From: Motacilla alba alba
Taxonomy: Eukaryota; Chordata; Aves; Passeriformes; Motacillidae
Length of the DNA stretch: 64,000 nt
Assembly: GCF_015832195.1 (NCBI RefSeq)
Contig: NC_052017.1
Coordinates: 8,880,790-8,944,789 of the forward strand
Direction of reading: 5' to 3'
Shown: one piece after another, positions 11,821-23,270 of the stretch
Layout: each line of letters begins with the position of its first letter
Position numbering within the stretch: the first letter of the stretch is position 1
The notes under the pieces: model-generated
Database searches by the model: none
Told to the model about the DNA's origin: nothing
What the model saw: the letters and a program-made list of their open reading frames with translations, nothing else
Program-made: the position numbers and the translations under genes

Positions 11821-14800
11821 AATTGTCTGATTTTTTTTTCTTGTGGAAAAAAAATATTCATACCATTAGAAGAGTTCAGAACAAGATTCTAATGCAACTC
11901 CCAATTCAAAAATGTGAGTGGTGGTGGTGAGTAGAGGTGTAGTGTCCCCTTTCTGCTCTGTCATAATCTTATTTCTCCTACACAAAGGGTTCACACTGTA
12001 GTAGCCTGAATGCAGTAGTATGAGCTCCCCAGCTGCCACCTTCTGGAAGAACACGTGCCACAAACTGCTTTAAAATTGGTTTCTATTTATTCATACATTT
12101 GGCACTTTAAAGCTGTGATATATAATTTAATACAAAAATATAAAATCAATACTGATTTAGTTCCAACTATAAAGCAAGTTGAGCACAGATCAATTTTCAT
12201 AACATGCTTATAATCATTTAAACACCAACTGATGCCTGATAAAAAAAATCAGAGAAGCATTTTGCTGGTTGCTGACTTATGGAAGTAGATGAATTCTGTG
12301 AGATAAGGACTCTGCATTCAGTAAAATAGGAGCCTTCACCCTGCAATCCTCTCCCTCCCCAACACTGCTCTGTTATGGTCACTGAACAAGAAGCACTGGA
12401 TTAGGACTTCTCAAAGAACTATTATACTCCAGCATTTCATGTAAGATTAGCAATTTTCAGCTCTAGAAGCTTCCACAGAGCTGTGGACCTGAAGTTACAT
12501 AATCCCAAAAAGGCTGGATGAGGTGGGCCATACAAACTTTACTTTTTAGGGCTGTGAATGCTGGGACAATGACAGGGACAATATGGGTCAGCCTCTGCAA
12601 GTACTGCCAAGACTCAGTGACTCCAGGCCTTGCACTGTTGAGTATGAATCAATAAAATGGAGACAACTGGGCTGCTTTCTGGGCAAAGGGACCCATTTTC
12701 ATGGGGTTCTCAGTCAGTTCTTGTAAAAGAAAATCTGAGTACCAACAGAAATGCATTCCATTACACCTGAGAAAGCCTTGTAAGTTGTTAAGTCCAGAGT
12801 CAGCTCCAGCAGGGACCACCTCGTTCTCAAGCACATCATCAGCCTCTAACTTGATGTATCTGCTGCTGTTAAAGAGAGTCCTGGGCTTCTGTGACATCCT
12901 TGTGCCTTTTGGGCTGGAGCCTCCCTCAAGCTGACCTGGGGCATGGAACCAGAATCAAATCCTCAAGGGAATATGTGAAGGAAGATGCCCAGAGGTAGCT
13001 CATCACCTCTCGCTGCAAAAGGCAGATGGTTGCACCTCTGAGCTAGGTGGCTTAGACTTAAAATTCACCCTGGAGGTGAATGTGATAGATACCTGGACAG
13101 CCAGAGCCTCGTGAGGAAAGGGACCACTGTTCACCAAGATGAGAAGAGACGGCAAAAGGTTCCAACTCTTCAGGACTGATTTCTATGACAGCACAAAATA
13201 CTAACCCCCAATGCAGTAACTACTCATGCAGTGAACACTCAGCAATGGGGAGACTAAGATTTTTGGAAGGGGTGACTTTCAGGGCCTTACTGGGTCAACC
13301 CAGCCCTGACACACAGCTCTGGATACATGGATACATAAATCTCTACAGCTCAGTGTCCTTGCAGCAGGCAGGCCTCCTCCTCTTCCCAAGCATCTCCCTT
13401 CTCTTCCCTTGCAGTAGACCTCTGTTTGCAGCCCCTGAGCCCTGCTTCACCTGTAGTCCCTGACCTGGTGTCCTGATTTCTTTCACTGGAAAGGGGAACA
13501 GTCTTTTTGGAGACATCAGAGCCAAGATGAAGACCTCTAACTCGTTCATCTTTTTAGTAAAGCCACAACACAGATAGCCTGCAAATGAGTAAATCAGCTA
13601 ATTGTGACTTTGCCAGAGTGAGACAAATTTCAGATCCCTTCTCCAGCAGTGTTTCATTTTGAGCTAATATAATAAAGGATTAGTTGTCAAAGGAGTTGCC
13701 ATTCAGTTTTGGGTAAACTTGGATAAGTGACAGCTAACTGAAGTCTACAGCTGCCTCAGACATTATGATATACAATTAATCAGACATCCTGATAAAGAAT
13801 CTTCCATTTCAGACCAAACTGGCAAGCTCAGATCAGGGAAAGGCAAGATTTTGCATGGGCAAAGTCTTTGCTGGAAACCACTATTCCTCCATGAAGAGGT
13901 GTATGCTGTGAGGAATGGAGCAGCCCATGAGCCTCTTCCACTGTTTCCTAAAGCTTTAGGTGACTCCCTAACTTTTAATTAAAAATTTGGAAAAGCTCCC
14001 AATACCCTCAAATCCATGATATTTATCTTTCCATAGTAAACTGTGTTTTGATGTACTCTGGGGACAGAAACATGATCAAGAGTGGCAATCATTTCCCTAT
14101 TGCATTTTTTTATTTTGATCTTATTTCAGATTAAAATAAGAAACACTTTCTTTAAATCAAGAATTTCAATAAAGAGATGTCTCTGCTGCAGTGATATCTA
14201 GTGACATAGATATTTCTTTATATTGAATTGTATTTATAGACCAAATATTATTATCTCACTAATGCATAACTGGCCTAAAGAGGCAGCTCAGCAAAATATA
14301 TTGTTAGTGCTGACAATTTACAAGTTCCTCATATTAACACATGAAGTTGTGTGGGATTGTGTGAAAGAATTTTTAGGGTCTATTCTGCTTATCTGCATAA
14401 TAAAACTCAATTTGATACATTTCATATAATGTAAAAGATGTTAAAGTCCCTCACAAATTAAACTAATATGCCAGCTGGAGAGACAAAAACTAATTCCTTA
14501 CTGAAAGTCAGCATTGGTTTAACAACACACACCACTAAATAGGAAATCATCTTGTACTCTCATACCTGCTTCTGCAAAACATAATAAACCCCTAATGAAT
14601 AGAAAAAGATGAGTTTGTTGGAGTGCAAGGGGAGCAGTTAAGATAGTCTGTTGAAAATATGAAATAAATTGAGACATCAACACCAGTAAAAATAAAACAC
14701 TTCAGTCATTGATGACTTACCAGAATCGACATCCCCTTCTAAGAGTCATATTTCTCTAACTTTGATGGAAAATAGATGAAACTTTGACCTTTTGTAGGAT

Positions 14801-17573
14801 TTATTCTCCCACTGATACTGGGGTATCCCAATAAAAGCCTGTAATGAGGCCCACGTGGAAGAAGGAGGCAGCCCCACAGACCTTTCCGAAGTGGAGGCAG
14901 CTGGGGGCAGAGCAGGTGAATTGAAGCAGAGCCTTGGCTGGCACAGGGATGTGAGTGATTTTGATCAAAATGGGAATTGTCCTTTCCTGGGTTTACAAAG
15001 GACAATCCTGGACCTGGATTTGTATCTGAGACCTCATTCCTCATGGTCTGCAGGATACATGCTCCCATACCCCGAGTTTCCAGTTCAAGTCTTGCTTGTT
15101 CCATCCTTTTGGAATAATTTCTGAACTATGTCATTCTTTTCTCTAAATTTGAGCAGACCTGCAGTCTTTGTTGAGAGTGTATTTAGAATGTGGTTTTTTT
15201 TAAATAGAAGCATCAATTTCCCAGAGGGTGACTATTTACTACAGCAAGCTAGATAATTCTTGGTAACACTTGCATATTTTAAACATTTTCATCCTTAAAT
15301 CGTTATTTATAAATACATTTTGTTCTCTATTGACTTTTCTCTTTTCAATTACATTCATAAATATTAAAATGAGCCTTTTTTTTCAATGTTTCTTGCTCTT
15401 TTGCAAAATTAAAATTTTGGAAAAAAAAAAAGCAAAAGCAAACTCTTAAAACTTTGTTTTAAATGTATTAAATTCATACCAATCACATGGAGGGCATTTG
15501 ATTAATGCCATAATCATTCTCAGAATGTCGGTGTTTCACTTAAAGTGCACCACACAGAACTTAAACATTTAAATGCAGAGCAAATATTGTCATATAATTT
15601 CATTTCCTAAGCATCAGTGTGACATTTTTCACCTCTAAATAATACAAATGAATCCAGGAACAATCTGCTTATAAATAAGCATGAACCTCTGGAAGCCCTG
15701 AATGATGAGCTACCACTACAGGCAGTGGATGTGTTTTCACTCACAGCACTAGGGGCCTGACCCAGACCCTTGATGAGTGTTGTAATTCCCTGTGTACACA
15801 AAACAAAACAGAAGATGAGTTAGTGCCTGGAATCCAGTTCTGTGTCATAGGTTGTATTAGGAAATGGCATTTTTCAGTTCCTTCTCTTTTTGGGTGTCAA
15901 GCCATACCTCTCTTTCCTTGCTCCTTTTATCTCCCTCTTGAATTGTATTTCAGAATCAGAAATGTTTTGCTCAGTCTATTTGAAAAAGAGTCGTCTCTTC
16001 ACAGCTAAAGTTGTCTCCCACAGCTACAAATCCACATTTGACCTTCACACTGCATTTCAGTACTGCACTGCTTCATTTTTCACACATAATCTGATTTTAT
16101 TATACAGGTCAGAATTACTCATAATGAGAAGTTGAACTAATAACAAGGGGCACAATTGATGCCTCTTGTCTCCTCATTAAAGCACAAGACTTTAGTTTAT
16201 GATAAATGGAACCATAACCAAATGTACATGCATAGGTACCACCAGAGATTTAAGATTTTTGCCTTTTTTTTTCTTTATATTATAATTTTCTGAATAGAAA
16301 GTAATCAAGTTGTTTTATTTAGTTTGATTTAGATTGCAAAGACTTTCATTTATCTGTTTGTGTAAGATGTTCCGCTCCCAATACAACAGCAGCAGCACAT
16401 TTTTTAATGCACAGCTCTGCATGAAAACAGAACACAAATCCCCAGCTCTCCACCCACTGTGCAGTGGAATCTGTGGGTGACAAAGTGCAGTCAGAAAAGC
16501 ACATTTGCAGCCTGTAACAAAACAAATGTTATGATGGAGAAGAGAGGAAAAACGGAAGCAATCTTTAGAAAAGGTTTAAACCATCATTTACCCTAGCAGG
16601 AGGATGTGACTGACTTGCCACTTTAAGGCTTTATTGATTAATAAGATTTGAGGATACAGCATAGTAAGAAAAGTTTCCTTCCTTTTTTAAAATAAAAATA
16701 ACTTCAAAAGATGGTACACAGCCATTCAAAGTTGCTCATATTTGCTTTGGGATTGAAATGAAGCCTTTGAGCATCAGGAATCCACTCCAGAGGGAATGAA
16801 TGATGTATTTTGATTTTTAGACTTGCTATTGTACTTTTAACACATCTTTTGGCAATAATTCAAGTTCTTATTAGTTAAAGTTGGAATGACTTGCTTATCT
16901 GTGGTTGAACAGACCAAAGCTGAGGAGCCGGTGTTCCTATATGCTACTGTGGAAAATGAGATGCTTACTGTTTTGAAAATACAAAACAAGGCTCCAGACC
17001 TGCAGTTGACTCAAGCCTGGAGCCAGCACAGATTGCAGTCAGTCCCATGATCAGAGGTTACATATTATTTAAAAGCTATGGTTTTTTATTAACCTGAAAA
17101 GAAAAAAGATTTGTGTGTGCAAATTGTAAATTATTTTGACATGAAACCCCTGATCTTTATTGTCAGTGTACATCTTTATCTGAGAGAAGGCTTGACTGGC
17201 AAATCTAAGACCTCAGTCTCTAACAAATAGCTCAAGAAGAAAAAAAAAATAAATTAATTGGTATAGAAGCAAAATGTGTAGTTAAATTTTATACCAGTAG
17301 AAGAAACAAGTGTTTTCACAAATGGATTTAGGAAAAGCAAATCCTAATGTGACTGCCATTGCCCAGGCTAAGCTAGAGACTTGCCCTGATGGAAAGCTGA
17401 AGCCAGAGAAATCTAAGACCAAAAGAGTTTTCATTTCTTCCAGCTATATTCTGTTTCACTTATTATTTCTTTTATGTCATGTACTAGAAAGGACTCCCTT
17501 TTTTCCCCCACAACACTTTCATTAAAAGAGAAATAAAGAACCCAACCCAACAACAGTAATTCAAAGCTCAGAC
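11821..17573. other. Unique noncoding sequence
   Basis: Apart from the CTCF-like motif at 12029-12046, I see no gene, RNA or known repeat here. A perfect 14-bp palindrome, ATTTTGATCAAAAT, lies at 14958-14971 inside a somewhat more GC-rich patch (about 14840-15100). That patch has open frames on both strands but no recognisable protein. Confidence 0.5.
12029..12046 (-). promoter_or_regulatory. CTCF-like motif
   Basis: Read on the minus strand the bases are CCAGAAGGTGGCAGCTGG. This matches the CTCF core pattern CCA-S-N-AG-R-K-GGC across its main positions. CTCF binds such sites to anchor chromatin loops and insulate domains. A single motif match in 64 kb can occur by chance, so binding is inference. 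Confidence 0.3.
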
Positions 17574-17597
17574 AAAAAAAAAAAAAAAAAAAAAAAA
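17574..17597 (+). repeat. Poly(A) tract, A24
   Basis: An uninterrupted run of 24 A residues followed by GAAAGG. No recognised retroelement lies directly upstream. It is called as a simple repeat only. Confidence 0.9.
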
Positions 17598-20500
17598 GAA
17601 AGGATGCCAGATATCAAGAATGAAAGAATTTTTTCCTTCTTTCCCCCTTAAAATGTCCTGGTTAAGAGTTCAAAGCCAATTTTTTTTCCTTATAGGCTAA
17701 GCTGGAATAAAATGCCATGCCCAAGATTTGAAGTACAATTTTGAAAGTACATGTAGAATTCTAATTAGCAACAGCAGGAGAGACTGCATACCTAAAAAAA
17801 ATATCATTTTCCTTCAGAGTCACTAGCCTTTGCAATTTTCATTCTTTAAAGAATGTAGATCAGAATTCAAACCACAATAACTAAGCTGCATTTTTCATCC
17901 ATTCAAGGTAAAGACACTGACTTAGACCTATTGTTTTCACCAAGGATGCAGCCCCATGCAGCTGCATCCTTGTCGTGTGGTCACAAGCAGGCCAGTAGCA
18001 GAGCTGGGAAGTTCAACAAAATCCTATGCCCCAAAATACAGCCTTGCACTCACTAGGCAGGACAGCATTCCCATCTGTAAGCAGACTCTTGTGATGCTTC
18101 CAGTGTTGCATAAGAAATGGAGGGCAACCAATGTATCTTAAAAATTTGAAGATTCTCCCTGCATTGAAATGAAAATGGAAGAAATAACAAAATAAACCCC
18201 AAAAACCTGTCATAGACTAACTAGTGATGTGCAGAATTTCCTTTGTATTAAACTGAGATGGCATAAACCCATCATGATGGCTGTCCATCTGCTATATCAT
18301 TTTCACTTACCAAACCTGATCACTCTATATAGAAGTTGATACTTTCTCTCTGACATTTAAAATAGTCCAGCCTCTTACTAAGGGTCTACGCCAATTTTTA
18401 AGTCATAATACCTCCATGTGCCACAGGAAAGGGGCACATTCTAAATGCAGGAATCTCTTAAGTGATGATCTGTGGTACTAAGGTTGTTTGCTGCACTGTG
18501 GACTTTACAAGGGCCATTATTTGTAAAAGCCCCCCATGGCCAGCATTCAAATTTCAGCTATCGATCACTATTAAGTCCTTGGGGAAACATAATAAACAGC
18601 AGAGTTAAATAGAGGTTTTTAAGAGCCTGGGATTTGGGTTATGCCCTAATTATGAAGTTTGAATTTGTTTCTGTGTCTGGCTGTGAAAACAAAGCCCCAT
18701 GCAGGCTATACTATTACAATCCCCACCAGCAGCAGAATGAGCAATCTGCACATTTGCTGTGACTCTGCGAGTGTTGTATCACTTCATAAAGATGCCTGTC
18801 ATTTCTCAAAAGATACAAGAGCATCCTACAAGAAACCTCCACCACTCTAATTCAGATTTTTTTCTCTTCTGGAATGTACTAGAGCCTCACATATTCCTAT
18901 ATGCAGACATGCTTTGAGTGACAAAATACATTCAAGAATGGTTACTGTTTGCATCCCCAGCTTGGGGGTCAGTGATTCAAAACCATTTATAGATTCAAAA
19001 AAGAACTGTTTGCACTGTAAATGCTGGTGAGCAGCCTAGTATGAAGGATTGCTCTTAAAGATTTTCATAACCTCTCTCATTTGTAGGGTTTGTTTTACTC
19101 CTTTGGATATTTTGGCTGTTGTGCTATTAGCTTTCTGTTAACACATGAAGCAAATTGCTGTTGTGCATTAAAGCAACCAAATTTGGCTATTTGAATGCTA
19201 AAATGACCAGCAGTTTCCGTTTATTTCATAGCTGATTAGAAATCTGCCTTTTGCACCAAAGCAGTATTTACAGGGTATTCATGTAGCAGACACACAGTGT
19301 AATCTTCTTTCTCTGCAGCTGACAGCACACAGAGATGTTCAATGTAAAACTCAATGATGTACAAAGAATTTGACTGCTATGAGATAACTGGTCCTTTTCT
19401 TAACCCTCTCCTGATGGATTATGGGAGGCAGACAAAATAGGGATCTGCTACCAGGCTGATAAGTCATTTCTGTCCTCTAAAATAGGAAAGCAGGGCCATA
19501 TTGAAGGTGAAACCATTTATAAATATAGTCCTGTGGAGAAGGAGATGGACAAAAGGTTGTATGTGGTGTTTGAGTACCTATTAAAAGAAGCAGGAACACA
19601 AAAGCTGAACAGATCAAAATATGCCTGTTTGCATATGCCCATTAATTCTGAGACAAACTTTTGAAGAATGCTAGCCAACATATTCCAGCCTAAGAAACAG
19701 AACTGGGATAAGTTCACAGCAAAGTACTTAAATAAATCACTTGATTTTCAGAGGATATTTGAAACTCAAATACAAAATATAATTGCCTACCTTTAGGCAT
19801 AAAATAATGAAACTGCTGACAAAACTACAAACTCTGAGCAGCCATGAGCTCAAGGAAGGTCGAAGATTGAAACCAAACATTCACACACAGGTGATAATTA
19901 TTTTTCCTTCCCCCTCCACCCCCATGTTTCTATACAATGTGATATGTGATCCAAACTTTTACAAATGCATAATATTGTATTAGGCACAGCCATACCTGAC
20001 ACTTAGTGAATCTGATGGAAAAGTTCACTGTAACTGGCTACTGCCTCTGACTTTAATTCTTCTTTTGGTGGAGGTTGTCACAATAATATAAATTTTATCC
20101 TTTAGATAAATCTGTAACACTGGCATGTGTTCATCTCTCTAGGATTTAAGAGAGTTAATGAGATGGTATCTCCCCAGAAGGCTTTATATATGTATTTATT
20201 ATATGCACTCACAAGCACATGTACATGGGAAAGTTCTGATATATTATAACAATATTTTACCTTGAAATTGTCCTTGCTTAAAAACATTTAATCCTCTGAA
20301 AAAGCCCTTGCAATGTTTATTTCAACATAATAAGCCAATGATGCAACAGGAAGCTGATTTTGGGTGCTCTGTTTGGAGGCCCACCTCTAGCACTATAGCC
20401 AGTTTTTCATTGATTTATTTTCTACACTTTTACAGAGTAATGGAGATACTGAAAATGCCATAACAACCACAGAAACCGGGGCAGGCCCTGTTTCTAAGTG

Positions 20501-21811
20501 AAAATGTAATAAAATTGTTTACCAATAAAATATTTTTATAAAAATACTATGAAGAAAATTATGTGGGTATGTATTGTGATTCTGCATTTCTCTATCTTCA
20601 GTTAAACAGCTAATCTCCTTACTGCTCTGTCCAGGATGGTAGAATTGAGAGGGAGACCTTGAAAATCTTATTTTTCAATACAAATCTTATTTTAAAAATG
20701 CAGAAAAATTTCTCTGTCTTGATTTTTTTATAGAAGCCTGTTCTGACAAAACCTTTATATTTTAGATCTAACACTTTTTCTTAGGTGCTCTGATTAAAAA
20801 GGACAAACTTCCATGACACATTTTCTTCTCCACAGGAGCCAGGGTTTGTTTCAGTTCCAAACTTCACTTGAAGCATCAGACATCAAACCTTTGCCCTAGA
20901 AATTACAGACTGCACAGGCAGTTTCTGAAGGACATGCAGGAATTTTATTTGCATGTTTTTTCTGTTTCTAGTACTTTGCCTTTACTACAACCAAAATAAC
21001 CACTGTGCAGAGAATGTGCAAGCATAAATAAAGGGAGCTGGAGTGATTAATGTCTAAGGTGATACTTATTGGATATTTAAATCCACTCAGTTTATTAATT
21101 AAAATAAATCTGGTGACAGCCACTCCAAACTTCCTTTTTAAATGCTCTAGGTAGTCCCTTTCAATTCTGATTTCTGATTTCTTAACATCACCTACATCTG
21201 TAAGATAACTTGCATGAGAGTGGGAACAGAAAAATTCTTTCAGTGAGTTAGATCATGGGGTAAATAATCTATAGAACTCTTCCCTCTGCTTTCTATCAGG
21301 AAAGATAATCCTCATGGACTGACTCTTCTGTTGGAGAGACAAAAAGGCAGTTTTGGTTGTTACTTGGTGCCCAAAAGCCAGGTGCCCAAAAGCTTAGAAG
21401 CAGCAGATTTGGGAGCCAGTCATGGCTTCGTGTTGCCCACACTGACTGACATGCTACACACGCAGAAGAAATGTTTTAAATATTAAGATTACAGTGACAA
21501 GTGCTCAAAAATTAGGAAAGACCGAAATCCATCTAGCTCATAAATATGTATTTTGCTCCTGTTCTTAATTACATGATCACAGACCCCTTTTTCACAAAGT
21601 CCTCAGCTGGTGCTCTGAATGAGCAACTGCTGAATATTTTATCTTCAAGATGTAGTTTTTGCACTAAGCCTTGGGGATGAAGTGAGAGAAGGTAACCTGC
21701 ATTACCCATGAAGTCAAAATACTTGAGGGAATGACTGCTGTGAAGTAACTGAGCATGCTTTTGGTTTGCTCAGTTGGGGTAACTCTTCTGTAACCTACCC
21801 AATGAATTGAA
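17598..21811. other. Unique noncoding sequence
   Basis: No gene or interspersed repeat is recognised. One short tandem duplication is visible at 21366-21393. The rest is AT-rich, with frequent stops in all six frames. Confidence 0.5.
21366..21393 (+). repeat. Short tandem duplication, 15-bp period
   Basis: The 13-base word GGTGCCCAAAAGC occurs at 21366-21378 and again at 21381-21393 with 2 bases between. This is probably a replication-slippage duplication with no visible function. Confidence 0.85.
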
Positions 21812-22546
21812 TTCTTGGAAAGTATCAGCTGGTCCCAAAAGGGGTTTCCTGGGATTGATACTGGACCCCTTGCTGTTCAACATCTTCCTAAGTAAACTGG
21901 CTGATGGGACTGAAAGTACCAATTTTGCTGGTGACAGAAGCCCAGGTGGTGCAATGAACACAGCAGAAGGGGGACCCACCTTACAGACAGCCCAGGACAG
22001 GGCTGGGAGAGTGGGCAAGGGAGACCAACAGGAAGTTTAACAAAGGCAAGTGCCAAGTCTTGCAATTGGGATGCCATAACTGATGAGCCCAGCACACACC
22101 AGGTGCTGGTCTGGGGAGCAGCCTTGCTGAAGGGGGCTGGAGATCCTGGTGGATCACACCCCAGCCAGGAGTCAGCAGGGCATCTCTGCAGCAACAAAGG
22201 CAAAGCAGATGTGAGCTGCATCCCCAGGGCAATACTGACAGAGACAGGAGCTGTGATCTTCCCATTCTGCTCAGTGCTTGATGGGCTACACCTGGAGCAC
22301 AGCCCAGTTCTGGTCACCACAATTCAAGAAAGACACAGATAGACTGCAGACAGCCTAAAGGAGGGCCACAAAGCTGCTCAAAGGGCTGGAGAGCCTGCCC
22401 TAAGTGGAAAGATATTAGGAGATATTTCTTTTGTCCCTGGAGAAGGCTCAGAGAGCACACTGTCACAGTATTCCAGCACTTACAGGGCAGAAGGGAAGAG
22501 GATGGAGACTTTCTCTTCACAAGGGGCCACATGGAGAAGACAAATG
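21812..22546 (+). mobile_element. CR1 LINE, 5' part of the split older copy
   Basis: This is a decayed non-LTR retrotransposon fragment covering the end of the reverse transcriptase region and the sequence after it. In one plus frame the translation (21807-22040) includes DPLLFNIFLSKLADG followed by NFAGDRSPGG, which resembles the CR1 reverse transcriptase stretch that ends in the catalytic FADD box. Here ADD has become A-G-D at 21927-21935, so one catalytic aspartate is lost. Later frames are broken by shifts and stops. The left edge is approximate. The element ends abruptly at AAATG (22542-22546), where a second CR1 begins. Its own continuation resumes at 23030. It is inactive. Confidence 0.85.
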
Positions 22547-23029
22547 TCCTAAGTTTGGGAAGGACATTGAGATGCTTGAGCACGTCCAGAAGAGGTGACA
22601 AGGCTGGTGAGGGGCTGGGAACACAAGCCCTGTGAGGAACCACTGAGGGAGCCACGAGTGTTTAGCCTGGAGAAAAGGAGACTCAGGGTGACCTCTACAG
22701 CTTCCTGAAATGTGGCCGTGGTCAGGTGGGGTTGGTCTCTTTCTCCAGGCAGCACTGACAGAACCAGAGGACACAGCCTCAAGCTGCATCGAGGGAAATA
22801 TAGGTTGGAAGTTTTTTATAGGAAATATAGGAAAACTTTTTTACATAAAGGGTGATAAAGGTCTGGAATGGTCTGCCCAGGGAGGTGGTGGAGTCACCAA
22901 CTCGGGATGTGTTTAAAAACAGACTGGACGTGGCACTTGGTGCCATGGTTTAGTTGAGGTGTTAGGGCATGGGTTGGACTCGATGATCTATAAGGTCTCT
23001 TCCAACGAAATGATTCTGTGAATTCTGTG
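22547..23029 (+). mobile_element. Younger CR1 LINE inserted into the older CR1
   Basis: A 5'-truncated CR1 3' end of about 483 bp. It restarts a part of the CR1 sequence (the 'aaggctggtgaggggctggga' region near 22600) that the flanking copy has already passed through near 22370-22395, so it is a separate element. It runs through the typical 'gtggtggagtcacca' stretch to GGTTGGACTCGATGATCT near 22973 and ends in two perfect ATTCTGTGA units (23013-23030). The bases AAATG flank it on both sides (22542-22546 and 23030-23034), consistent with a short target-site duplication. It carries the same tail variant as the copy at 62596-62726. It has no intact open frame. Confidence 0.88.
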
Positions 23030-23270
23030 AAATGGCAATGAGTACAAGTTCCAGGGGAAAGGTTTCTTTCATGCCTAAGAAAGAAATTTTTTACGGTAAG
23101 AACAGTCATTAACTGGAACAACCCCCCCAGGGACATGGTGGAGTCTCCACTGCTGGAGGTTTTCAATATGTGGTTGGACAGGGGGCCAGATAATCTCACC
23201 TGGGTTCCCTTTCCCATGGAAGGATAGGCCAGATGATCTTTCCAGGTCCTTTCCAATCAGGGCATTTTAG
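23030..23270 (+). mobile_element. CR1 LINE, 3' part of the split older copy
   Basis: This resumes the older CR1 where it broke off at 22546. Joining the text across the gap gives the usual CR1 order: 'catggagaagac', then 'ggcaatgagtacaagtt', then 'ttttttacggtaagaacagt', then the GGCCAGATGATCTTTCCAGG stretch near the 3' end. The tail repeats are decayed, so the right edge (about 23270) is approximate. Its 3' end variant differs from that of the inserted copy, in line with a different CR1 subfamily. Confidence 0.85.

Noticed and set aside
21877..22789. Several overlapping minus-strand open frames of 77-147 codons
   Set aside because: They are antisense to the plus-strand CR1 copies, which are GC-richer and so have fewer chance stops.
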